DNA of 6,406 bases, taken from positions 1 through 6,406 of the forward strand of contig JAIRQK010000167.1 of assembly GCA_031256525.1 (NCBI GenBank). Direction: 5' to 3'. The notes under the pieces were generated by a model. It had not been told where the DNA came from, made no database searches, and saw only the letters and a program-made list of their open reading frames with translations. Made by a program: the position numbers and the translations under genes. Source of the stretch: Campylobacteraceae bacterium (GTDB taxonomy: Bacteria; Campylobacterota; Campylobacteria; Campylobacterales; Campylobacteraceae). The first letter of the stretch is position 1. Each line of letters begins with the position of its first letter. Shown one piece after another: positions 1 to 6,246 of this stretch.

Positions 1-742
1 AAAGCAAGATTTTGATTTAAATGCTGCTTTCTTGCGATACGAATATCATAAAAATGAGTTTACCTACTTTGCAGGTCTTGGATTTGCACAAAGGGTGCCA
101 GACTTTTGGGAGCGAAATAGAAGCAGAGAGTTAGACAAAGAGAGCAATACTCAACTTGATGCAGGTATTTTATACAAAAATGGCGACATAAGAGGTTCAT
201 TTAATGTTTTTGCGAGTCAAATTGATGATTTTATATTGGTCTACTCCGACAGCACCGCTAAAAATATAGATGCAAGACGCTATGGTTTTGAAGGTGAAGT
301 TGAATGGGAGTTTGTGAAAAATTATAAGTTGGGTGCAGCTACAGCTTACACTTATGGCAAAAATAGAAGCGATGATAAAGCACTTGGACAAACACCTCCT
401 CTTGAGTTTAAAAGCTCGTTTGGATACGATGATGACACTATCTCTGCAGCCTTGTTGATAAGATATGTTACTCCTCAAGATAGGATAGCTATAGGCGAGG
501 GAAATATTATAGGGCAAGATATTCAAAAAAGCGACGGTTTTACAACGGTCTCAGTTAATGGCGGCTATAAAATCAATAAAAATATCAGCCTATTCTTAGG
601 CGTGGACAATCTTTTTGATAAAGAGTATAGCGAATTTATAAGTAGAGGCTCTTATGATGTAGCCGGTTACAATCAACCAACAGGTGTTCAGATACACGAA
701 CCGGGTCGTCAATTTTGGGCAAGAGTACAAGGGAAATTTTAG
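1..742 (+). CDS. TonB-dependent outer-membrane receptor, copper-receptor (OprC) type, 3' part
   Basis: This is the C-terminal part (246 codons, reading from base 2) of a TonB-dependent receptor beta-barrel. The frame is open to the left edge, so the true start, the signal peptide, the TonB box and the plug domain lie outside the window; the TTG at 32 is an internal codon. Such receptors bind a metal or metal chelate at the outer membrane and import it with TonB-ExbBD energy. The visible sequence has alternating barrel-strand patterns, a TQLDAGILY segment, the family signature GVDNLFDKEY near the end, and the closing EPGRQFWARVQGKF with terminal Phe, as expected for BAM-dependent outer-membrane proteins. 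The segments YFAGLGFAQRVPDFWE, NIDARRYGFEGE, TPPLEF, GNIIGQD and NEPGR-like EPGRQFW resemble the TonB-dependent copper receptor family (OprC/NosA). Receptor class is near certain; copper as substrate is a family-level inference from memory. It converges on the acyltransferase gene. Confidence 0.92.
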   Translation, partial: KQDFDLNAAFLRYEYHKNEFTYFAGLGFAQRVPDFWERNRSRELDKESNTQLDAGILYKNGDIRGSFNVFASQIDDFILVYSDSTAKNIDARRYGFEGEVEWEFVKNYKLGAATAYTYGKNRSDDKALGQTPPLEFKSSFGYDDDTISAALLIRYVTPQDRIAIGEGNIIGQDIQKSDGFTTVSVNGGYKINKNISLFLGVDNLFDKEYSEFISRGSYDVAGYNQPTGVQIHEPGRQFWARVQGKF

Positions 743-762
743 AGCTTAGTATTGATATAGTA

Positions 763-793
763 CAAAGAACACACCTTAAAAGTGTGTTCTTTG
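763..793. terminator. Hairpin terminator between convergent genes
   Basis: A perfect 12-bp inverted repeat: the left arm CAAAGAACACAC (763-774) pairs with GTGTGTTCTTTG (782-793) around a 7-base loop. It lies 21 bases after the receptor stop and 41 bases after the acyltransferase stop on the other strand, so it can end transcription from both sides. On the plus strand it is followed by a modest T-rich tail (GTTATTT); on the minus strand the tail is weaker (TACTATAT). The stem is by far the strongest in any intergenic part of the window. Position and symmetry argue for a bidirectional Rho-independent terminator; the short T-tracts keep this below certainty. Confidence 0.75.
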
Positions 794-833
794 GTTATTT
801 AAGATATTAATTTTAATTGCAAATATACCAAAC

Positions 834-2717
834 TCACTCTTGACTAAATTTTTCCCAAAACTCACGCTGTTTAGGCAGTATCTCTTTTGCCCACTGTCTT
901 GTAGAGTGTTCATTAAGATGGTCAACATCTTTATATATAATCAACCCATTATATACAGACCCAACACTATCTAACGGATAAAAATATGTAATATTATCAT
1001 TCTCTAATGCTTTTAATTGTCTATTTAGCTCATCTATTTTATTGCTTTTATTTTCATCGATTAACTCTCCACCGTACTCTTTGTCTTTTAAAAAGTAATC
1101 TAAATATTTATCATACTCTGCTCGTTTAAGCATCGGCACTTGCCCAAAAATAATAACTTTGTGATTTTCGGCAAGTTTATTTATTGCTTGTATAATCTCT
1201 TTATCTACATTTTTTATACGTGCATTCCAACTATACGCCAAAACAATAGTATCATACTCTGATATAATGCTTTTAATGTATTCGTTTCTTTTTATACAAT
1301 CTTTGGATTGTTTATTATCATAATTGATAAAAAAACAACCGCCAAGCGTAAGTATTTTTGCTGAAAAATTATAATATTTACCAGCTTCATCAAGATAAGG
1401 AGAGTAGTGTCCTCCATGAGAATCACCTATCATTAATATTTTAGGCTGTTTTAATGTGTCGCCAAAAGTGCAACTGTCCTTGATATTCTCTCCATGGCAA
1501 AAGTTGCTATTTGGATTTAGATATTTACGTTGCAAATTGTACGATGTTAGTTTTTCTTTGTCAAAATTTAATATAGCTTTTGTCTCAAAAATTCTTGTTT
1601 TGCTGTTTATGCCATATATTGAAAAGAATATAGCTGCTGGTATCAAATAAAACATTACAAGTGATGCCATAAAACTTCTCTCTCCTTGTCTTGCAGGAGT
1701 CTCTATAAGTTTATAACTAAACAGAGAAAGAGCAAATGTTAAAACAATTACAAACATATATAAAGCTAAGGAAAACTCACTTATAAAAAGATACTTTTTT
1801 GTAAAAACTATAACTACCCAATGCCACAGATACATAGAATAGGATATTTTTCCTATATAGACAAAAGGTTTAAATGAGAGTAGTTTTGATACATAACTCT
1901 CTTTACTTCCAAAAAAGATAATTAACGCAGCGGACAATGTCGGGATTAAAGCCAAAAAACTTGGATATAGATATTTTTGCGAAATAAGCATAACTGATAA
2001 AACAATACCAACAAAACCAACAAAAGTTAGTATGTTTGAGGTTTTACTACTAAAGCTATATTTATTAATTGATAATATTCCAGCGATTGAACCAACTAAA
2101 AGCTCTCCTGCTCTTGTTATAAGGTGATAATAGTTATATTTACTTAAAAACGCAGAATATGGAGAGAGTTGCGACAACAAAAAAGAGATAAAAGCTATCA
2201 GCACAAGTATAAATAAAATCGTCTTCTCTCTTGCGTGTAGTTTATAGAGAACAATTAAAAATAGAGGAAGCAATATATAAAATTGCTCTTCAACAGCAAG
2301 TGTCCATGTGTGAAGAAGAGGCATATTCTCAACATCATTGTCAAAATATCCATTAGTTCTTTTAGCAAAATGAATATTTTGTGCAATATAAAATGTATTT
2401 CGCAAAGAGTATAAAAAATCTCTAAAATCATTTGGCAACAAAACAAATAAAGCCACGATAAAAGAGACAAACATAACAAAAAAGAAGACTGGTAAGATTC
2501 TATTTATTCTTCTTTGGTAAAAAGCCTTGAAACTAAATTGATTGTTTATGATATCCGTGTAAATTATTTTGGTGATTAAGAAGCCCGATATTACAAAAAA
2601 TATATCAACGCCTATAAACCCTCCCCCTAACCAATTATTGTTCAAGTGATAAATAAATACAGATAAAACAGCAAAGGCTCGAAGACCATCAATGTCCGAG
2701 CGATAAGATAATTTCAA
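834..2717 (-). CDS. Acyltransferase 3 / SGNH fusion protein (OafA-like surface polysaccharide O-acyltransferase)
   Basis: A 627-aa inner-membrane O-acyltransferase, probably adding acetyl or another acyl group to lipopolysaccharide O-antigen or another surface glycan. Residues 1-370 form an Acyltransferase_3 domain with about ten hydrophobic segments. It carries the N-terminal RSDIDGLRA motif (6-14), the likely catalytic His24 in IYHL, GFIGVDIFFVISGFLIT (33-49), the RR..R cluster at 69-73, HTWTLAVEEQFY (136-147) and YSMYLWHW (293-300). A C-terminal SGNH hydrolase-like domain (about 425-615) is expected in the periplasm. It shows block I GDSH (431-434, Ser433 nucleophile), a possible block III Asn498 (SWNAR) and the terminal D-V-D-H-L (Asp597, His600). 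Cys407, Cys416, Cys461 and Cys474 could form disulfides. Length and domain order match the OafA/YrhL fusion class, in which the membrane part brings the acyl group across and the SGNH part transfers it. The start is TTG: it is preceded by AAAAAGGAA at good spacing, no ATG precedes the conserved N-terminus, and the predicted start MKLSYRSDIDGLRA is typical. It stands alone, 264 bases from the helicase gene. The acceptor glycan cannot be told, as no glycan-synthesis genes are in view. Confidence 0.93.
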   Translation of the reverse strand: MKLSYRSDIDGLRAFAVLSVFIYHLNNNWLGGGFIGVDIFFVISGFLITKIIYTDIINNQFSFKAFYQRRINRILPVFFFVMFVSFIVALFVLLPNDFRDFLYSLRNTFYIAQNIHFAKRTNGYFDNDVENMPLLHTWTLAVEEQFYILLPLFLIVLYKLHAREKTILFILVLIAFISFLLSQLSPYSAFLSKYNYYHLITRAGELLVGSIAGILSINKYSFSSKTSNILTFVGFVGIVLSVMLISQKYLYPSFLALIPTLSAALIIFFGSKESYVSKLLSFKPFVYIGKISYSMYLWHWVVIVFTKKYLFISEFSLALYMFVIVLTFALSLFSYKLIETPARQGERSFMASLVMFYLIPAAIFFSIYGINSKTRIFETKAILNFDKEKLTSYNLQRKYLNPNSNFCHGENIKDSCTFGDTLKQPKILMIGDSHGGHYSPYLDEAGKYYNFSAKILTLGGCFFINYDNKQSKDCIKRNEYIKSIISEYDTIVLAYSWNARIKNVDKEIIQAINKLAENHKVIIFGQVPMLKRAEYDKYLDYFLKDKEYGGELIDENKSNKIDELNRQLKALENDNITYFYPLDSVGSVYNGLIIYKDVDHLNEHSTRQWAKEILPKQREFWEKFSQE

Positions 2718-2721
2718 TTTA

Positions 2722-2730
2722 TTCCTTTTT
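2722..2730 (-). promoter_or_regulatory. Shine-Dalgarno site deciding the TTG start of the acyltransferase
   Basis: On the minus strand AAAAAGGAA precedes the TTG at 2717, with six bases between GG and the start codon. This supports TTG as the real initiation codon, because no in-frame ATG or GTG lies between it and the conserved RSDIDGLRA motif. Confidence 0.7.
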
Positions 2731-2750
2731 CTATTAAAATAAGACCTAAT

Positions 2751-2759
2751 ATTGTATCA
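2751..2759 (-). promoter_or_regulatory. Candidate extended -10 promoter element for the acyltransferase
   Basis: On the minus strand TGATACAAT matches an extended -10 box (TGn then TAYAAT) 33 bases before the TTG start, which would give a leader of roughly 25 bases. A perfect TATAAT lies a little further upstream (2772-2777, minus strand) and is an alternative. No convincing -35 box accompanies either; weak or absent -35 boxes are usual for sigma-70 promoters of Campylobacterota. In DNA this AT-rich such matches arise often by chance, so confidence is low. Confidence 0.35.
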
Positions 2760-2897
2760 AAAATTTTAGATATTATAGATAAAGCCCCAACAATCCTAAT
2801 TAAACTTATCTTTCTTTATTGATATACTATTAGTACATTGTATATATTTTGTTTATTTATGTTCTTACATTGCAATAGATAAAATTGACTTCAAAGA

Positions 2898-2932
2898 AAA
2901 ATAGTAAAAATTGCTTTTGTCGATACTATTTT
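2898..2932 (-). terminator. Weak candidate terminator after the helicase gene
   Basis: A 9-bp inverted repeat, AAAATAGTA (2898-2906) against TACTATTTT (2924-2932), with a 17-base loop, about 50 bases beyond the helicase stop. On the minus strand the second arm runs into a T-rich tail (TATTTTTCTTT). The stem has only one G-C pair, so it is weak. It is proposed because an operon end is expected here and the arm/T-tail arrangement is right for the minus strand. Confidence 0.3.
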
Positions 2933-2981
2933 AAACATTCTGCAGTGTAGACACAAGATATATTTAGTATCTCTTGCAACA

Positions 2982-5435
2982 TCATAGAAACTTATCAATT
3001 TTAAATTGAGTAAATTCATCCAATGTTTTTTTATATTTATTAAAATCATCATTGGTCACAAAATTTTTATTTTTGTCTAATAATATATTTTGGAGCTGAT
3101 TATCTTTTTCAAGCAACTCTAAAACATTCATTGGCAGACCTATTTTAATTAGAGAAATCTTTTGAGTATCAGTTGTACCATAAATTGTTTGATTATATTC
3201 ATTTTCTGTTATTAAATTCTCACCCAACATTAGATTAAAAAAATTATTTAATGTAAAGCTAACAAAATCTTCTTCCATTTTGATTTTTACAATTACAAGA
3301 TTGATAAGCTCAGTATCGGTTTTTGTCTTTAAGTTCACATAGGTCTTCATTTTTGAAACAGGATATTTTTCCGAATATCTTGGAACTTCACCATAAGATT
3401 GCCCAAAATAGAAAGTGTTTTTTGATGTATCATCTTGTATTGATTTAAAATATTTCATTTGTTTCGCTATAACTTGACTTAAAGGGTTTTTGTTGTTTTG
3501 AATAAATAATGTATAATAATTACGTGTGGCTTCTTCTTGCAAACGGCTAACCTCAAAGTCTTTAACATTTTCAATATCCTTTAAAAATATTTCATATAGC
3601 TTACTGAGAATATTTTTATCAATCCAATCTGTTTGACTAGAAACTGCTTTGATGCGTTTTAAAATTTCGTTTATAAATTTATTGTCGATTTTGTCATAAA
3701 AAGCAACAACACCACTTTTTATCATTGCTTGTTTTAGCTTATCCGCCTCTGTCGTAGGACTTTTTAAGATAAATTCCTCTGTTGTTTTAATATTGCGATT
3801 CTCTTTTTGAAGTTGCTCTTTCCTTTTTTTATCATTTCCTACTATTTTATCAATCTCGTAGGCTTCCAACAGGGGATTTTCGATATAATCATTGAATTCT
3901 TTGCTTCGTAATTTTTGAATTTTGTTAGCCATAGACGTATTGCTAGCATACTCTTTTGAGTTTACGAAATGTATCTGTGGGCATAGTAGTTTCAGATTGC
4001 TATTGTTGCTATCAAAGACATAATTCAGCCTATTTACTCTTCCAATTAAATTAGTTAAACGCTTTTCACTAATTTTATACACATATAAAATAAACATGCT
4101 AGATATAGGCAAATTTATTCCTTCTAGAATTACTTCATTGGCTACAATAAATTTTAGTTGCGAAATTGTTTTAAATTTATGTTCTAAATAATCCTTGATT
4201 TGGTCAGGTAATTTTGCATGAAGATAAATAATTCCTTTTTTAATTAGATTGATGATATAAAAATCTTTGTGAACATATTTAATTAAAACATCAATCAAGG
4301 ATTGAATTTCATCAGTCATTTCTATATCATCTAATTTTTTTGCTAGTTCTTTTGCAAATTGCTCAACCTTTATTGGGCGTCGATGAAAAATAAAGGTTTT
4401 ATTAGAAGAGTTCTTCACAATATATTCCATGAAAGATGTTTCTTTACCCATTTCATAAAATTGGTTAGTGAATCGGCTATATTTATGAATAGCATTATCT
4501 AATCTATACTCAAAATACTCAGGTTCTTTAATATTGTATTCTATTTTATGCTTGTTTATACGTTGGCTGGCAGTCCTTTTTAAATTGTTACTATCATCGA
4601 CTAATGGAGAAAGATATATTACATGTTGATTGTTGTTGCGGATTTCATTTTGTTTCAACAAGCGACAAAGAAGAATACTGCGCGGGTCTTTTTCAAGCAA
4701 ACTATGAGCTTCGTCTATATATAAAACATCAAAACTAAGAAGAGACTCTTTCTCTAATAGTCTTAAAGCCCTTTCTTGTGTTAAAATTCCTATAAATTTT
4801 TCATCGTTTTGATACATATCGTCATAGACAATTAAGCGATATCCCAAACCCAGCTCCTTAATCAGCTTATAAGTTTGATTTAATAATGACTTTGATGGAA
4901 CAATTATTCCTATCTTGTTGTAATTATCTTTATTTTTAAAGATATGTTCTTTTATTATTAAGCTTTTCCCGTAGGATGTTGGGGCAATAAAACTAATCTC
5001 ATCGGTACTGTCTTGCAATACAGCCCGTCTTACATTATTTTGCTCTTTTGTCTCAATAAACTCTTCCAGCGGATTTTTGTATAAGTTGATATTTTTACTA
5101 CTTAAGAAATCTGACGCATTATTAAGTTCTAGCAAGTTGTGTTTTAAAATAAAATTTGAAATAGGGTAATAACCAAAATTAAATGACATGTCATACAATG
5201 GTTCATAGTCATTATATGTCGTAGAGTATTTCAAAATTATGTAATATGCTATTTCTAAAAAACTTTTTCTTGTTCTATCTTTCTCATACTCTCGTCCAAA
5301 TAATATTGCACAAGCTAAAATATAAACCTTTTCATCACTTGTTAGACTTTTGTTCAGAATAAGCTTTTTAAATGTTGATTGAAAATAATTAACTTTCCCT
5401 ATATTTGTAAAGATTTTTTTGAGTTCTGTATTCAT
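2982..5435 (-). CDS. SF2 (Ski2/Hel308-like) DEAH-box helicase, HamB/AbpB-like, anti-phage defence
   Basis: An 817-aa superfamily 2 helicase, expected to be a cytoplasmic ATP-driven nucleic-acid motor. An N-terminal helical region (1-145) precedes two RecA-like domains. Visible motifs: I (Walker A) APTSYGKS 151-158; Ia IIVPSKSLLNQ 177-187; II DEAH 241-244; III-like LSPLVDD 275-281; IV TFIFHRRP 347-354; GIIYLHAKLP 401-410, equivalent to the HHAGLP element of Ski2/Hel308-type enzymes; V NEVILEGINLP 433-443; VI IGRVNRL 464-470 with Arg466 and Arg469. All residues needed for ATP hydrolysis seem present. Residues about 500-817 form a largely helical C-terminal part without a motif I recognise; its MEEDFVSF segment (720-727) looks conserved-like. 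The ATG at 5435 lies one base after the stop of the nuclease-like gene, so the two are co-transcribed and probably translationally coupled. A nuclease-like gene of about 260 codons followed by a helicase of about 800 matches Hachiman (HamAB) and AbpAB. Helicase identity is firm; the system name is inference, with other nuclease-helicase defence pairs as alternatives. Confidence 0.9.
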   Translation of the reverse strand: MNTELKKIFTNIGKVNYFQSTFKKLILNKSLTSDEKVYILACAILFGREYEKDRTRKSFLEIAYYIILKYSTTYNDYEPLYDMSFNFGYYPISNFILKHNLLELNNASDFLSSKNINLYKNPLEEFIETKEQNNVRRAVLQDSTDEISFIAPTSYGKSLIIKEHIFKNKDNYNKIGIIVPSKSLLNQTYKLIKELGLGYRLIVYDDMYQNDEKFIGILTQERALRLLEKESLLSFDVLYIDEAHSLLEKDPRSILLCRLLKQNEIRNNNQHVIYLSPLVDDSNNLKRTASQRINKHKIEYNIKEPEYFEYRLDNAIHKYSRFTNQFYEMGKETSFMEYIVKNSSNKTFIFHRRPIKVEQFAKELAKKLDDIEMTDEIQSLIDVLIKYVHKDFYIINLIKKGIIYLHAKLPDQIKDYLEHKFKTISQLKFIVANEVILEGINLPISSMFILYVYKISEKRLTNLIGRVNRLNYVFDSNNSNLKLLCPQIHFVNSKEYASNTSMANKIQKLRSKEFNDYIENPLLEAYEIDKIVGNDKKRKEQLQKENRNIKTTEEFILKSPTTEADKLKQAMIKSGVVAFYDKIDNKFINEILKRIKAVSSQTDWIDKNILSKLYEIFLKDIENVKDFEVSRLQEEATRNYYTLFIQNNKNPLSQVIAKQMKYFKSIQDDTSKNTFYFGQSYGEVPRYSEKYPVSKMKTYVNLKTKTDTELINLVIVKIKMEEDFVSFTLNNFFNLMLGENLITENEYNQTIYGTTDTQKISLIKIGLPMNVLELLEKDNQLQNILLDKNKNFVTNDDFNKYKKTLDEFTQFKIDKFL

Positions 5436-5436
5436 A

Positions 5437-6213
5437 TTATTTATGACCTTTTTTCAAGTAATTAATAAAAGCATCAACAGAAGCCTTATTTAGGCATATT
5501 ACATGAATATTTTTATATGAACACTTGCTAATATACTCTACAATTGTATTTCCGACGCTTTTAATATCTTCTGGTGTCCATTCATCTAAATAAAAAATTG
5601 TTGAGCATGGTATTATATTGAAATCAGCAATATCGTGCTTCTTGTCGCCATTAATAAATTTGTCAGAAAAATCTTGTAGTTCTTTCAAAATATTCTTATC
5701 GGCTTTAACCATTTTAGCATGATTAAGTGCATTTCTCCATGTATTATTACTACCAATACCCTTTAATTTATTACTTAAATCATTATAAGCTTTTTGAACT
5801 TTGCTTCTATGAGATATGTCTGTTGTTGTGCTTAACCCTGACTTGCTTTCCATTATCCAAGTATTACTCTTAAATAAATAATAGCCATCAAATCCCTTCT
5901 TAACACTCTCTTCTTCTAGATTTGAAAACAAACATAGTTGTTCAAAACCAATCTTATTTAAGTATAAGTGTATAAAAAATTCTGCACTAGCACCAATTTT
6001 CTTATTTTTATCTTTTTTCTCAAAAAAATTCAACAATTCCTTTTTTGCAATAGACAGCCGTTCTTGCTCATTTATCCCTTCAGTAATTTTTACGAGATGC
6101 TCATCTATAAGTTTTTCTAACTCATCATTAATATCTTGTATACTAATAATACAAATATTACTATTTTCATTTTTGACCAAATATGGATTAAAAAAGTCGT
6201 GAGTTTGACACAT
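5437..6213 (-). CDS. PD-(D/E)XK nuclease-like protein, HamA/AbpA (DUF1837)-like, first gene of the defence operon
   Basis: A 258-aa soluble protein without signal peptide or membrane segments. Its middle carries the layout of a PD-(D/E)XK nuclease core: a helix with Glu78 in GASAEFFIHLYL (74-85), Asp109 in GFDGYY (107-112), and the E-x-K pair Glu122/Lys124 in WIMESKSG (119-126). A C-terminal alpha/beta part follows (NALNHA at 161-166, DFNIIPCSTIF at 197-207, and a late strand IHVICLN at 236-242). The first 65 residues are variable and helix-rich. The predicted role is metal-dependent DNA cleavage controlled by the helicase encoded immediately downstream. In characterised Hachiman systems HamA is the effector nuclease and HamB the DNA-sensing helicase. 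The D...ExK spacing resembles HamA, but GFDG...ESKSG differs from the GSDG...GEAK form I recall for classic DUF1837, so this may be a separate branch. The ATG start has a strong ribosome site GAGAGAGGA six bases upstream. Nuclease-fold assignment rests on motif pattern only. Confidence 0.8.
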   Translation of the reverse strand: MCQTHDFFNPYLVKNENSNICIISIQDINDELEKLIDEHLVKITEGINEQERLSIAKKELLNFFEKKDKNKKIGASAEFFIHLYLNKIGFEQLCLFSNLEEESVKKGFDGYYLFKSNTWIMESKSGLSTTTDISHRSKVQKAYNDLSNKLKGIGSNNTWRNALNHAKMVKADKNILKELQDFSDKFINGDKKHDIADFNIIPCSTIFYLDEWTPEDIKSVGNTIVEYISKCSYKNIHVICLNKASVDAFINYLKKGHK

Positions 6214-6219
6214 CTGTAT

Positions 6220-6228
6220 TCCTCTCTC
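6220..6228 (-). promoter_or_regulatory. Ribosome binding site of the nuclease-helicase operon
   Basis: On the minus strand GAGAGAGGA sits six bases before the ATG at 6213. It is the best Shine-Dalgarno match near any start in the window and fixes the start of the nuclease-like gene. The helicase gene has only AAAAAGG inside the end of the upstream gene, eleven bases from its ATG, so the first gene may be translated more strongly than the second. Confidence 0.7.
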
Positions 6229-6237
6229 AGTGTAATA

Positions 6238-6246
6238 ATTATAGCA
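6238..6246 (-). promoter_or_regulatory. Candidate extended -10 promoter of the defence operon
   Basis: On the minus strand TGCTATAAT is a perfect extended -10 element, 24 bases before the nuclease-like ATG, giving a leader of about 18 bases that contains the ribosome site. No clear -35 box is placed at 17 bases. A second -10-like TACAAT lies upstream at 6259-6264 and a TATAAT at 6353-6358. The exact match and the position make this the best promoter candidate in the window. Confidence 0.5.

Larger units (their letters stand above)
2718..2981. other. AT-rich intergenic region between acyltransferase and helicase genes
   Basis: A 264-base stretch without a credible reading frame; the only ATG frames seen are a few codons long. 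It holds the acyltransferase ribosome site and candidate -10 boxes at its left end and weak hairpins at its right end. One of these, AGATA/TATCT at 2956-2972 with a 7-base loop, has no T-tract and was not called. The rest, about 2780-2895, shows no RNA gene, repeat array or mobile-element end that I could recognise. Confidence 0.6.

Noticed and set aside
32..34. TTG as a possible start of the receptor gene
   Set aside because: The frame is open to the left edge with barrel-like sequence, and the gene lacks the plug domain and signal peptide expected at a true start, so it is a truncated view of a longer gene.
197..526. A 109-codon open frame on the minus strand inside the receptor gene
   Set aside because: It lies wholly opposite a clear TonB-dependent receptor coding frame, has no ribosome site and no recognisable domain; it is a shadow frame.
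1456..1650. A 64-codon open frame on the plus strand inside the acyltransferase gene
   Set aside because: It is antisense to the linker between the membrane domain and the SGNH domain, with no family features; treated as chance.
2255..2479. A 74-codon hydrophobic open frame on the minus strand
   Set aside because: It overlaps the acyltransferase in another frame of the same strand; its hydrophobic character is a frame-shifted echo of membrane-segment codons.
2822..2845. Inverted repeat ATATAC/GTATAT as an operator or attachment site
   Set aside because: Only six AT-dominated base pairs with a 12-base loop; expected by chance in this region.
2982..6213. Reading the helicase/nuclease pair as a type I or type III restriction system
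   Set aside because: No methyltransferase or specificity subunit is in the window, the helicase has Ski2-like YLHAKLP and LEGINLP elements, and the small protein is a stand-alone nuclease-like gene placed before the helicase. Genes beyond the right edge cannot be excluded.
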